DNA from: Bostrychus sinensis
Taxonomy: Eukaryota > Chordata > Actinopteri > Gobiiformes > Eleotridae
Direction of reading: 5' to 3'
Assembly (NCBI GenBank): GCA_020698575.1
Contig: CM036244.1
Location: 7,116,034 to 7,180,033 of the forward strand
Length of the DNA: 64,000 bases
Shown here: positions 1 through 11,699 of the stretch, one piece after another
Layout of the letters: every line of letters starts with the position of its first letter
How positions within the stretch are numbered: position 1 is the stretch's first letter
Made by a program: the position numbers and the translations under genes
Notes under the pieces: generated by a model
Database searches by the model: none
What the model was told of the DNA's origin: nothing
What the model saw: only the letters and a program-made list of their open reading frames with translations

Positions 1-680
1 GGTGTTGTGTGTGTTGTGTGTGCTTTACCTTCATTATGTGCTATGCACAGAACACATAATGGACAAGATTTCTGTGCATAACCTGTAAACCCTTTTGTGT
101 CACACTTTTGTTTGAGTGCTGTTACCATCCTCCTTTTTGACTCATGGTCCAGCCCATGTGTCAGTTTGGCAGAGTTTAAAAAGAAGTGGTTATGAAGGCA
201 AGGCTCGGATTAAAGGCCCTGCCAAACACCGTCATGTTTGGTTGCTCCATGCATTTTCCACAGGTGCATTTACTGATCTACTTATTCTATTAGGACTCAT
301 CTATTTAAAATTATTTGACATAATGACACAAAACCACTGTTACTAACATCATATGTTATCAGTGCTCCAATAAAGCAGTCAATTGTTATTTTTAGAGATT
401 TAAGTGGAGTAGGGACACCAGTGATAGCTTTATTAGCCATTTTTTGTATATCTACCTATTCACATTTCAAAACAATTCTGTGTTCTTCTACTTTCTCTAA
501 ATTTGCTTTCCCTTGCTATTTATTCTTCAGCTTTTTATCAAAATTGTTTTCAATTTCTACAACAAAACATTTTAAAGATTCGGTGTCGTGCATCCTCTTT
601 CAAGCATCAGTTGGAGAAGTAAGAGAAATGTAATTTCAATGACACAAAGACCTAACATGACCTGTAAGGATTTGTTCATT
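1..680. other. No gene recognised; AT-rich flank
   Basis: I see no supported gene here. The first bases are a short TGTGTTG-type repeat. The open frames are short and show no family resemblance or splice structure. Confidence 0.5.
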
Positions 681-689
681 TTGGGTGAA

Positions 690-1000
690 AGCATCAAAGA
701 GGACAATGATTCAGAAGTGTAATCAAGTCAGAAAGTTTATTCAGTATCACACAGGTAAAGTTACAGTCAGCAGAATGAGCGCGCTCCTAAAGAGGAGTGT
801 TCCAAGTTTTATACTATGTATGACGATGTCTGACGATCTCTGCATAGTATTATCTTCCTGGATTCGAGTAAATTTTTTGTGCATAGGGCAGGGCCACAAA
901 AAGTTCTCAGTTTCTGCAGAGTCTTCCCTTGGGTCTGAGAACTTTGTAGCAGCTCATTATTTGTGCCATATTTGGAATGCACCTAAGAATAGAGTGACCT
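690..1000 (-). mobile_element. Possible decayed LTR (minus orientation)
   Basis: Read on the minus strand, this stretch has a TATAAAA-type box (plus-strand TTTTATAC near 808) followed about 70-80 nt later by an AATAAA (plus-strand TTTATT near 737). That is the spacing expected of an LTR promoter and R region. No matching partner LTR or internal gene was found, so this is inference from layout only. Confidence 0.25.
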
Positions 1001-1259
1001 TAGAGTGAAAGAAGAAAAACATCACATAAAATCAAAGTATTATTATTATTACTAATGTTGAAGCGTTATTAACCTTAGCAGTAGTACATCAAAATATAAG
1101 TTTAATGGTAATACCCAAAGCTATCTGTAGAAATATTCAATAGACCCAATAAGATTGCCCTTTAGCTTTACACAGTTAGATCTGTCTATGCATTCAGAAA
1201 TATTTCCTCTGTCTAAATTTAATAGCCTACTTTCTTTTCTCCTTTTCTAACTTTTCTCT

Positions 1260-2100
1260 AAGCATTTTCAGTTAATTTATACTCAACGATCCCCCGTCGG
1301 GGAAAACCAAAACTGTCCGGACCACGTTGGACACATTGTTTTCCATATTTGGTTGTCATTGCCTTGACCAGAGGGGTCTCTGGGACCTCAATAATCTGTT
1401 TTGTTAGGCTTAGTCCCATTTTCTGCCATTAGAATAATGGTCGTGTACACTGTCAAGCCTCTCAGACTTTCTGAGATATGTTCTCTGCTTAGTTTAGGTT
1501 ACCCTGTAACCTATAGTCACCCAGTGACTTGTATTACCCTGTAATACTGTACAACTATTGCAGGCTCCCGTGAGACTTTAACCTGGTCAAGAATGACAAC
1601 AAGTCAGGTCTGTGTCCTACTCACTATTGATAACAGACATCTGTATCTTACCGATTTAGTTGTGAATTGAGTTTGATGGATTCCAGCGGTGCCAGTCCTG
1701 GACCAAGTGAAAACAGGCCTCCCGTCTCTGAAATCCTATGGAGGTAAGAAGCTGGAGGATCTATCCCCCAGGATGATCAATCCCTGGTCACTCGTCTGGA
1801 TCTGTCCACTCAAGGAATCCCACTTCTGACACCAGATTGTTGTGAAATTTTAGATTGAGATACTTGACAAGAAGACAGTGTCTGGATCAATCAGCTAGTC
1901 GCCTTTATTTTACTGCACAAGGAGAACACAGCACAGAGGAGAGATGCAGAGTGTCCTCCCCCCCTTAGCAGAAGGTAGTTTTTATACCAAACTTACACAG
2001 GAAAGAGAATGTGTCCCAGAGTCACAGCAGATCTTAGACTTTTGCTCTGATCTGAAGAAGACGCCATGTCCTAGCCTCGTGTGGTAAAGGTAAAGTCTGT
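1260..2100 (-). mobile_element. LTR-retroelement fragment with primer-binding-site-like motif
   Basis: On the minus strand a block that can be read as an LTR ends at about 1838 with a CACAACA-type terminus. It is followed by CTGGTGTCAGAAGTGGGATT (1816-1835), which resembles a tRNA primer-binding site. The same block has a TATA-like GTATAAAA (near 1980) and an AATAAA (near 1905). The internal part (1260-1815) holds no intact frame. It is a degraded piece, and its class (ERV or Gypsy-like) cannot be decided. Confidence 0.35.
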
Positions 2101-3550
2101 GTCTTCGTTTCCTCCGCCTTCAAATCAACACTTTACTGTTGTATCTTTGTAACTGAGCCCTGCTAAAGCATTAGAACTTATTTTCAGTGCCCCATCTGTG
2201 CACTAAAAGCTGCTCTCTTTCCTCTTTAAATATTTTTAAATCTTTATGAAAAACCCATTTGTTTGCACTTTAAACACAAGCTGAGCTGGACATTTTGACT
2301 TTTATTTGCATCTATTTAGTTGTTTTATTTAATTTTATCATTGTGCGCTTTTAGTGTATTAACGTGCTTGTTTTACATGTTTTATTTATTATTTATTCAA
2401 GTATTGCACTTTGTTGAGCTTGGGAAGCACTTTGGGTAGCGATTGTTGTAAATGTGCTATGCTCCTCCAATGTGCTAAATTTTCACGCAGATTTAGCTCC
2501 GTACTTGTGAAAAATAAAACAGCGACTGCAAAGTGACTTCTTTTTCATTTTCCATGCCTTGAACATTTCGCGTTCTGGTGAGAGCGCCTCGTTTTATAGA
2601 TTCATTGAGTCACAGGAGGAAAATCTGCGCTGCGTTCGTTCAGCTCATGTGAGAGACGCTAACCTCAGCTGCGCCTGGGTTTGCTCCATTTTTTATTCAT
2701 TTAGCGAGCAGCAAATCTTTGATAAATGTGGCCTAAGTGAAGATGGCTGAATGTATTCTTGAAGAGAGAGTACTCCCTGACACTCACACAGACAACCACT
2801 CACTCTCACATTCATTTACTCAGGGACATTCAGAGTCTCCAGTTCACCTGTACATGCAGGTGTTCAGACAGAGGGAAGAAGGGGAGAGAACCCACAGGAA
2901 CAAAAGATTCCTGCATTTGGAAATGTGTGTGTGTACTATAAATGTGTTATAGGCTTCTGTAATCGCTGAGAAAGTCGTCTCAGCTGCTCCTTTTCTCTCA
3001 GGCGGCTCCACAGTGGCCCCCTGACCCCAGCACCAAAAGCAAAAACAAACCTCTTCACTAACGAGGAGTGAAGAGGAAACTAATAATAATAATCAAATGA
3101 TATAGAAATGTTGGATTCTGTGAGTGATGAGGTTCAGGTTCAGCTGGAGACAAGATTTAAGTCAAATGTGTAAAAGGTGCCTCTATCCCTTTCAGGAAAA
3201 TACAGATTCTTTACTGGAACAAAGCTCAAATTAAATAAAGTATAATAAATATTATTAAACATTGAGCACCTCATTAGTAAAACCGGTTTGAACTCTGGTA
3301 TTTTTAATAAACAGGTTTTATTATTGTTTACTGTGAGCTGACAGTAACAGGGCGTGATGCATTCTTCAAAGATGAATTAAAAATAATTCAATCATCATCA
3401 GAACAACTGTCCCTCCCAGAGCCACCTCCAGAGTTTAAAAGGAACAACAGGAGACAAGACAGGAGTAACAGACAGGAGCAGCGTCCGTCAGCTCAGACCC
3501 AGGTACAGGTGTATCAGACGGTCAAACGCACAGGTACGAGACTAAACCTG
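2101..3550. other. No gene recognised; upstream region of the LU gene
   Basis: 2280-2470 resembles the AT-rich 3' tail of an L2-type LINE (TTTATTTATT then a GTTGTAAATGTGCTAT-like end). 2760-2940 has short repeats only. The last 150 bases before the LU gene start contain TTTAAAAGG (about 3436), a weak TATA-like motif at a plausible distance from the ATG at 3555. I saw no CpG island. Confidence 0.35.
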
Positions 3551-3554
3551 GACG

Positions 3555-5341
3555 ATGAAGACGTCTACACTGAAGCTGCTGTTTTCTCTGGCCTTAACTG
3601 TGGCTCTGTCCATCAACTCAGGTACATTATATTCTAGTTTAGCCCTGGTTTAGACCTGGTTTAGACCTGGTTTAGACCTGGTTTAGTCCTGGTTTAGACC
3701 TGGTTTAGACCTGGTTTAGACCTGGTTTAGACCTGGTTTAACCTGGTCTTGTCTCTTGCAGCTGCTGGACTTAATTGCGCAGCTTGCTCAGACCGAAATG
3801 ACCCGAATTGTTTGACGACAGTTTTTGGCACCTGCAGGAGTGGAATAACCAAGTGTGTGTCTTTATTTTAGGTAACACTGTTCTTTATTTTACTGTTGTC
3901 CATTTAAATTTGCAGTTTTGTGTTAATAAAGCCATTTCTCAGATACACATCCATACGAACAATCTGAGCTTAGAATAATATATCAACATCACTTCTAGTT
4001 CCACATGACACACTTGTATTAACTCATACAGTTTCTAACCTGTTTCTGTTCACAGCGACCTCAGGCGGTACTCAGTCCACCAGGAAAGTAAAGGGCTGTG
4101 TTACTGACCTTTACTGTCCAAGTGCAATGACCCGGGACTTTTCACTTAACATTGGAGCTGCTAATGTTTTAGCAACAGCAGTTTGCTGTGACACAGACAA
4201 CTGTAACACTGCCGACGCACCCAGTGAGTGACTTTATTCTTCATGATTCTGTGTCAGGTTTGATTAACTTCACATTTATCTTTGAGGAAAATAATGGATT
4301 GGTTCAAACCTCACAAAGATTTGTAAAGTTTATATATTTTCTATTTCTTTTATTTGACTGACTGTTGTTCTGTTCCAGCTCCAACGACCCCTGCTGCTGG
4401 CTCTAACCAATGCTACGCCTGTGACCCTGCAACCAGTTCATGCAGCGCAGGATTAACCTGTAACGCTCTGGAGTACAAATGCTTCTCAACAACAGGTCAG
4501 TGACACACAGGGACCGGACACCTGCAGGGACCGGACACCTGCAGGGACCGGACACCTGCAGGGACGGGACTCCTGCAGGGACCGGACTCCTGCAGGGATT
4601 GGACACCTGCAGGGACCGGACACCTGCAGGGACCGGACTCCTGCAGGGACCGGACTCCTGCAGGGACCGGACTCCTGCAGGGACCGGACTCCTGCAGGGA
4701 CCGGACTCCTGCAGGGACCGGACACCTGCAGGGACCGGACTCCTGCAGGGACCGGACTCCTGCAGGGACCGGACTCCTGCAGGGACTGGACTCCTGCAGG
4801 GACCGGACTCCTGCAGGGACAGCTGTGATATTAATTCTGTAATGTGTGTTCTCTGCAGTGACACCGTCAGGAGGCTCCTCCTCAGTCCCAGTTTACGGCT
4901 GTGCCTCCTCTAATCTGTGTGATCTGGCTCCATATTTATCTACCTCCCTTCTGTTAACAAGCATCGGGACCATCAACGAACCTCACACCTGCTGTGACAC
5001 GGACAACTGCAATATTTATCCTCCCACTACTACTGCAGCCCCAACTACTACTACTACTACAACTGCAGCCCCAACTACTACTACTACTACTACTGCAGCC
5101 CCAACTACTACTACTACTACTGCTCCTCCTCCTCCTCCTCCTCCTCCTACTACTACTATTACTACTGTTACTATTATTACTACTATTACTACTATTACTG
5201 CTAATACTACTGCTAGTAGTACTACTACTACTACTACTACTACTACTGCAGGTGAGCCTGAAAATAATGACATATGTCACACAGCAAAACCTTGTTCTGT
5301 TTGTCATTGAGGTTAGTCACAGTGAGCTTGGGGGGGTTAAT

Positions 5342-5380
<39 letters not shown>

Positions 5381-6117
5381 CACTACTACTACTACTACTA
5401 CTTCTTGCGGAAAGCATTCAACGCTGTCAACCAATCCATTTTACTGTATAAATTTCTTAATTTTAATTTTTCCACAGAATTCATCAGCCTTATTAAATCT
5501 TATCTCTTATCTCGCTCACAAATTGTCAGGATGGATAGACACAATTCTAAGCCTTTACAATTATCAACCGGTGTCCCACAAGGATCAATAATTGGTCCAA
5601 TTCTATTTAGTATATATATTAATAACTTACCAACTGTGACACACTAATGTGCGCAGATGATACAGTTATCATTACAGGAGGTCACCTCAAAATTAACAGA
5701 TGCTATGTCTTTAGTTACAACCTGACTACAGCAAACCTGTCTACAATTGAAGATATTTAAAACTGTTTGTATGTTTTTTTCAAAAAGTAATATAAATAAA
5801 CTGTTTTTGTCGAGACTCAGATGTGTGGACACTGATGCTCCTCTGATGAATTATTGTAATGAAATTTGGTGTTAATTGTTAACTTCTAGTACATTGTGTA
5901 ATTGATTGTGTGATTTTATGCTGCTTGTGTGTTTTTTGTTTTTTTGTTTTTGTTTTTTGCCTTTCTACAACTGGCAAAGGGACTACTGATGAAAATTAGC
6001 CTAATTAGGCTAACGCTAACTCGGGTGCATTTACATTGTTTAATGTTGATTAATGTACACTGTCCCCTCTGAAATAATAAAAAAAACCAACAAAAAACTA
6101 CTACTACTGCATCCCCA

Positions 6118-6183
<66 letters not shown>

Positions 6184-6197
6184 GCAGCCCAGCCCCA

Positions 6198-6251
<54 letters not shown>

Positions 6252-6290
6252 GCAGCCCCAACTACTACTACTACTACTACTGCAGCCCCA

Positions 6291-6332
<42 letters not shown>

Positions 6333-6663
6333 GCAGCCCCATCTACTACTACTGCAGCCCTAACTACTACTACTGCAGCCCCAACTACTACTACTGCAGC
6401 CCCAACTACTACTACTGCAGCCCCAACTACTACTACTGCAGCCCCAACTACTACTACTGCTACTACTGCAGGTACAGAATACAATGATAACAAAACTATA
6501 ACATGTTCTAAAACATGCAGTGTAATTTCAGGTCATATTAAAGATTGTGTTTTTGGTGACGTTTTAACTTTGTGTTGCAGCCACCACTGCCTCCTCAGCC
6601 GTGTCTCTGTTGCCTCTGGCTCTGCTCCACGCTCTCGGACTCATCCTCGTCCTTCTCTTTTAA
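3555..6663 (+). CDS. GPI-anchored two-domain Ly6/uPAR (LU) protein with Thr-rich stalk
   Basis: Exons that fit by phase: 3555-3621, 3762-3854 or 3762-3871, 4056-4223, 4379-4495, 4859-5251, 6581-6663, with an optional stalk exon ending at 6471. Exon 1 encodes a signal peptide (MKTSTLKLLFSLALTVALSI). Exons 2-3 and 4-5 each encode one LU domain with paired cysteines and the family ending CCDTDNCN, so the gene looks like an internal domain duplication. Exon 5 runs into a TTTAAP-type stalk. The last exon gives a hydrophobic tail (VSLLPLALLHALGLILVLLF) and stop, typical of a GPI signal. Such proteins sit on the outer cell surface; the ligand is unknown. Oddity: the best exon 2 donor (GTAACA at 3872) leaves TAG as the last codon and the wrong phase for exon 3. 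A weak upstream donor at 3855 keeps frame (about 306 aa) but loses one LU cysteine. It may be a pseudogene or hold a sequencing error. Confidence 0.75.
3641..3755 (+). repeat. 12-bp minisatellite (GACCTGGTTTAG) in LU gene intron 1
   Basis: About ten near-identical copies of a 12-bp unit begin some 20 nt after the exon 1 donor and run almost to the exon 2 acceptor. They fill most of the 140-bp intron. Confidence 0.85.
4509..4822 (+). repeat. 17-bp minisatellite (GGGACCGGACTCCTGCA) in LU gene intron 4
   Basis: About 18 copies start 13 nt after the donor at 4496. Units alternate between ACTCCTGCA and ACACCTGCA forms. Every unit carries CTGCAG, and the real acceptor (CTCTGCAG, ending 4858) lies shortly after the array. 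Confidence 0.9.
5026..5251 (+). repeat. Coding ACT/GCAGCCCCA repeat (mucin-like stalk)
   Basis: In exon 5 of the LU gene, blocks of ACT codons are broken by GCAGCCCCA, giving poly-Thr with Ala-Pro steps and then Pro and Ile/Val variants. Thr-rich stalks of this kind are usually O-glycosylated spacers. The exon ends ACTGCAG before GTGAGC. Confidence 0.8.
5341..5402 (+). repeat. (TAC)n microsatellite at the LINE 5' edge
   Basis: About 20 TAC units lie immediately before the truncated LINE. They may be left over from the same triplet array that codes the stalk. Confidence 0.8.
5403..6085 (+). mobile_element. 5'-truncated non-LTR retrotransposon (LINE) in the LU gene
   Basis: The frame starting near 5403 encodes reverse-transcriptase blocks: KAFNAVNQSILL, then STGVPQGSIIGPILFSIYIN, then after one stop CADDTVI, a degenerate form of the YADD active-site block. 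The distal part to about 6085 looks like a LINE 3' UTR ending AATAATAAAAAAAA. Stop codons show it is dead. It sits between two ACT triplet arrays, inside the intron between exon 5 and the last exon. Confidence 0.7.
6098..6471 (+). repeat. Second ACT/GCAGCCCCA array, possible alternative stalk exon
   Basis: The array repeats the exon 5 stalk pattern and ends GCAG followed by GTACAG, a donor-like site. Several internal TACTGCAG steps could act as acceptors. Both ends have phase 1, the same as the flanking exons, so using part of it would lengthen the Thr-rich stalk without changing frame. Confidence 0.5.
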
Positions 6664-7061
6664 ACCTCTCTCCATTCAGTCAGACACAAATATTATCAAG
6701 TACATTTGTCATGTTTTATTTTTCCAAACCTCCACTGTATCCCTGTTATGACCAGGCCCTGCTGTGTGACACTGGAACAGCCTCTGTGTGGAAGATTTTC
6801 TTCAACAATAATCGATTTTTAGAAGTGGCCTTTTTGGTCTCTGCTCCTGTTTGTTTCTCCAACCTAAAGACCCGCAGATCTCTGTTACACCTCACTATAC
6901 TCAAACTTCAAATGTGTGTACTGTAATATGAAGCGTTGGAATGATCTGTTCCCCTGTGAGGCCTGTGACTTTGAGGCCGAGGGGAAATTCTGTGGCACCT
7001 ACTTGATTTATCTATAATGTTATAAATGTAAACAAAAGCACCCAATACTTTTGCACTATTT

Positions 7062-7067
7062 AATAAA
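7062..7067 (+). terminator. Poly(A) signal AATAAA of the LU gene
   Basis: AATAAA lies about 400 nt after the stop codon at 6661-6663 with no other gene between. It is the first clear signal downstream. Confidence 0.6.
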
Positions 7068-7079
7068 GACTAAATCAGA

Positions 7080-8255
7080 ACATTTGTCTGAATCTTTAAT
7101 GTACAGAAAACTGAACGTTTGTAAAGATTAATTATGCAATAAATCAAACAGAAACCAGTGCAGCATTCCTACAACAGAAATATACAGAATATTCATATAA
7201 AATTATTTTTAGACACTTGAAAGATATACAAATAATATTTCAATGTAAGAAAGGAGGTTGCATTATAAATAAATGCACTTTATTATTGTTTGAGGTTCCT
7301 TTGACTTCTTAATCCCCTTTGGGCCTGAGCCAGGTGTAAACATTCCTGTTTTTGATCAAAACAATGATGGTCAAAGGGAAGTATGCTGAGCTTGTCCCCG
7401 TTTTGATTTACTTCTCTATTGAAAAGGAATTTCAATGTCATCTTCTCTTTTGTCACATCCTTTCAGTCATCCAGTTCAATGAATGTGTTTCTCATAAATC
7501 TGTCGGTCGTCAGATGTTTGAGGAGTGTTGTGGGATGTGAGCCAAAAGTGATTTGTCACAAACAACATGCCTTGTTTAATTATGCTTAAATTACAGCTTG
7601 TCAATCTAAAAGAGGAGCTGCAGCAAGGTCTGAGTGATGTTGTTAGCCCCGGGGAGGTGGCTCCAGTCTGATGTAGAACTTTTGTATTTCTGGTGAAAAA
7701 TTATGTTTTCTTTTCTTAAAAACAAAAACAAAACAAAGAGTGGTTCAATCCTTAAAAAATACCTTTACTTTTTTCCATACATCTTTAGCTTCTACTTCCT
7801 GCTTCTGTACTGTGCAGACATCTTCTCACTGCTCCCGCTTGTGCCGTCTTGTGCTTGCTCCTCTTTTTTTCTTGTCAGACTTTTCTTTTTGACCCCCTGC
7901 TTTGCTGTGCTCCTGAAAATACTCAAATGGAATTGTTTAACTGCTCACTCAGCGCTGTTGACAAGTTTTTCTCCCTAAGAGAGGTGCACCGGGGGAACCT
8001 GCCTGGACAGGACTTTCACTGCGCGTGACGCCTGGAGCAGCTGGCAGGTCGTGTGGCTGGAAGTCCGGTCCGTGGAGGATGTGGATTTATTCATATTTGG
8101 AATTTTTGATAGCAGGGTTCCTATTTCGGCCCTGGGACTGCCCTGACCTATGGAAGATTTGTAGGCCAGCTGCCAGCAAATTCACCCAGTGCTGTCTGGG
8201 GAGATGAAAGGGTGCTTCAGGGATGTGAGGGACTGAAAGTATTACATCAGAGAGT
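7080..8255. other. No gene recognised
   Basis: This is AT-rich sequence to about 7980, then GC-richer sequence (7980-8255) with no supported frame or splice pattern on either strand. Confidence 0.5.
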
Positions 8256-8257
8256 GG

Positions 8258-8618
8258 CACAGACTGAGGACTGTCTCGGGATGTCTCAGCCCAGACTGAG
8301 GACTGTCCCGGGACGTCTCAGCCCAGACTGAGGACTGTCCCGGGACGTCTCAGCCCAGACTGAGGACTGTCCCGGGACGTCTCAGCCCAGACTGAGGACT
8401 GTCCCGGGACGTCTCAGCCCAGACTGAGGACTGTCCCGGGACGTCTCAGCCCAGACTGAGGACTGTCCCGGGACGTCTCAGCCCAGACTGAGGACTGTCC
8501 CGGGACGTCTCAGCCCAGACTGAGGACTGTCCCGGGACGTCTCAGCCCAGACTGAGGACTGTCCCGGGACGTCTCAGCCCAGACTGAGGACTGTCCCGGG
8601 ACGTCTCAGCCCAGACTG
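8258..8618 (+). repeat. 32-bp minisatellite (GGACTGTCCCGGGACGTCTC core)
   Basis: Eleven near-perfect copies follow one variant first copy (TCTCGGGATG). Each contains the palindrome GTCCCGGGAC. The array lies between genes. Confidence 0.9.
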
Positions 8619-8889
8619 TGGAGGAGACTGGACACCATCGGGGGTCAGACTGGTGAACTGTTACTGGACTGACCATGAAGCAAAGTCACTCCATGAACCG
8701 GACGTACGCCAGCGACGCTGAGGTCCAGAACTGATCAGCCGAAATGGATTAAAATATTGTTTTGAGAATTGTTCTACTCTTGCTCTGCTACATTAGGCAA
8801 AAGTGGACTCGTTACTTTTCTTTTTAACGTTTGTTTTTCTCTTCCCGCCAAAAACACTTCCTTCCATGGATGACCATGTGGCCGTGTTC

Positions 8890-11110
8890 CGCCAGTCAAA
8901 TGTAGCAACAACAATCACATGACTCCATCTGACCTACCAAACACAAAAACCCTGAGTGTACCAGGGTAAATGCCCGAGGACAGTTTGTCCTGCAGAAACT
9001 CCAGCACTGAAACAATCTGGCAGTGAACAGGGTCTGCAGGGTGCGCAGTGCACCAGGCTTCAAAAGCACACCATTTGAGAGCATAACTCCTCCTAGCAGA
9101 GGGAGCCCTAGCACTCAAAATAGCATTAACAGAGGCTGGGCGTCCCACTCCCCTTAATTGGTCCCCCTCAGGGGCCAGACACAGACTCCAAAGCCCCGGC
9201 TGGGGATGAAACACAGTCCCCCGCGCCTGAGAGAGGAGATCCTTCCTGGACGGAATCGGCCATGGCGAGCCGTTGAGGAGAGCTGTTACCTCTGAAAACC
9301 ATATTCTGATGGGCCAACAGGGCGCTACTGACAGGAGACAAGACCTGTGTTGACGGACCTTCGCCAGGACTCCCGGGAGGAGAGGAATTGGGGGGAAAAC
9401 GTAAAGATACATGTCGGGCCACACATGCACCATCGCATCCAGATCCAGAGGAGCTGGAAGAATCAGAAAGTAATGAAGGGGACATTGTGCAGTCTCCGAC
9501 GAGGCAAAGGGTCCACATCCGCTTTGTAAAACTTCTCCCAGATCTGAGTCACTACGTGGGGGTGAAGTTTCCACTCCCCGTGTGTCACAGCCTGTCTGGA
9601 CAGTAAATCCGCCCCCACATTCATGTGCCCAGGGACATAAATCACTCTCAATGAGAGGAGCACGTTCTGAGCCCAGAGCAGAAGCTGCCGCACTAACTCG
9701 TTCAGGCGGCAAGAACGCAGTCCGCCCTGATGATTTATATACGAGACCACTGCTGTGCTGTCCTCTCGCACCAGCACACGGTAACCTCTGAGCTGTGGGA
9801 GGAAGTATTCCAGAGCCAGAAACACGGCCTTCATCTCGAGGCAATTGATGTGCCGCGCGAGATGATGGCCCCCTCCCTAAATGCTGGGCTGGACGGCCGT
9901 CCCGGGCTGCGTCCCAGCCTGTAAGGGATGCATCCATCGTTAGCATCTTGTGACGACAACATGGACCTCATGGACCATGGTCCTGGGGTCTGAACCACAC
10001 AGACAGGGTACGAAGCCCGTGGTACGTAACCCTCATTCGCCTCAGGGGATTGGCGCTTGGATGCTATCCCCTGGCTCGGAGCCACAGATGAAACAGTCTC
10101 AGGTGCAAGAGGCCCAAAGGAACCACTGTGGACGCAGCTGCCATGCAGTGCACAGTGACAGTGACTTCCTGGTCCAGCCTGACTTCTCTCAGTGCTCTCA
10201 AAATGGATTCCACCCAAGCAGGAGACAGATGTGCCTGCATGTCGGCGGAGTCCCAGACCACGCCTAAATACGTGGTCCTCTGGGCAGGAGAGAGAATGTT
10301 TTTTTTGCCGTTGAGTCTCAACCCCAAAAACTCGAGGTGAACCGGTACAATGTCCCGGTGATGTAGGGTTAACTCCCGAGACTGAGCCAGAATGAGACAG
10401 TCATCTATTTAATTCAAAATGTGGATGCCCTGGAGCTGTAGAGGGGCCAGGGCATCCGCATCCAGGAGCAGCTAGACCAAATGGCAGGACCCAATATTGG
10501 TACCCCCCCCCCCCCCCCCCCCCAATAGCGAACCTGAGAAATTTCCTGTGGTGTGGCAGTGTTTCTATGTGGAAAAAAAAAAACGTTCAGATCTATAGTG
10601 ATGAACCAGTCGCCTAATTGGATCTGAGACACAACCATTTTTATGGTCAACATTTTATATTTGAACACTCTCAGGAAGTGGTTCAGACCGCGCAGATCCA
10701 ATATTGGGCATAATCTCCCGTCCTTCTTGGAACCAGGAAGTAACAGCTGTAATAGCCGGACCGCCTGTCTGCCAGAGGGAGGCGCTCTATGGCCCCTTTG
10801 TCCAGCAAGACTTGCAGCTCCTGAGTCAGCACATGAGCCTGCTTCGCCCCCACGGAAGTGGAAACGTTGAAGCGCGGAGGCCGATGTGCAAACTGAATCC
10901 TGTAACCCCCCACGATAGTCCCCAAGGGGAAATGTGAGGCAGAGACGCCCAGGCTGCCAAAATCTCCGAGAGAGGCACCAGAGACACGTTGGCTGGTGGG
11001 GAGGGGGTTACGGAGAGGGATGGTGTTAATAACATGCCGGGGACCACTGCTCCCCAAAAAGCCGGTGAAAAAAATAACAGCGAGCCCCAAAGGCTGAATA
11101 CTCAAGCGCC
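8890..11110 (-). mobile_element. Decayed DIRS-type tyrosine-recombinase retrotransposon
   Basis: Read on the minus strand, fragments appear in DIRS order. The RT N-terminus (near 10900-10683) has RPPRFN and LLDKGAIERLP followed by YFLVPRRTGDYAQYWI. Near 10690-10560 come DLRGLNHFLRVFKYKMLT and GDWFITIDL. Near 10320 is KKNILSPAQRTTYLGVVWDS. The RNase H part (9834-9560) has REDSTAVVSYINHQGGLRS and VPGHMNVGADLLSR. The start of the recombinase N-terminal domain (9110-8960) has ILSARAPSARRSYALKW and LEFLQDKLSSGIYPGTLRVF. The frames are broken by shifts, stops and a poly-C insertion. The catalytic part of the recombinase is missing, so the copy is inactive. Confidence 0.85.
10501..10523 (+). repeat. 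Poly-C run inside the DIRS element
   Basis: About 23 consecutive C bases interrupt the RT region. The length may be unreliable in sequencing. Confidence 0.8.
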
Positions 11111-11270
11111 CCTACCGGAGGGGGAAATCCTCCACAGACCCGGGTGCCTGAGCATCAGGAGTTGGATTTCCTGCTAGAAATCAAGGAGTGCAGATCCAGC
11201 TTCTCAGAAGCGGTGCAGTGGTCAGCCCCCCAAGCCTTAGGCAGGGGGTTCTGCCACACTCAGGGTTAGG

Positions 11271-11289
11271 CTAACCCTAACCCTAACCC
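11271..11289 (+). repeat. Short interstitial telomere-like (CCCTAA)3 tract
   Basis: Three CCCTAA units follow a GGGTTAGG inverted partner (11262-11269). It is too short to indicate a chromosome end. Confidence 0.7.
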
Positions 11290-11316
11290 ACACCGGGAAG
11301 AGGGAAACTTGCGTTG

Positions 11317-11516
11317 TTGCAACAGCATCAGTACAGTTAGCATTAGCATAAGCACAGTTAGCATTAGCATCACTACAGTTAGCATTAGCATCAGTACAGT
11401 TAGCAGCAGCATAAGCACAGTTAGCATTAGCATTAGTACAATTAGCATTAGCATCAGTACAGTTAGCATTAGCATAAGCACAGTTAGCATTAGCAACAGT
11501 ACAGTTAGCAGCAGCA
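11317..11516 (+). repeat. Minisatellite of GTTAGCATTAGCATCAGTACA type
   Basis: About ten units of 18-21 bp are built from AGCATT/AGCATC/AGCAGC hexamers with a GTACA or GCACA step. The array is open in several frames on both strands, which is a by-product of the period. Confidence 0.85.
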
Positions 11517-11699
11517 CACAGTGGCATCACGCAAGAGCACAGAGAGTATCAGAGATCAGTCTGGACAAAAATCATTAAATAAAAAAACTAAACTAAACTA
11601 CAAGTAGAGCTAAATAAACTAAATTAGAATATGAGCAATTAAATACACTGTAATAAATATGTACAGTATACAGTCTGACAGAGTATGGATATTCAAAAT

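Noticed and set aside
11271..11289. Telomere end
   Set aside because: Only three CCCTAA units, embedded in ordinary sequence. The similar tract at 27669-27690 is also short.
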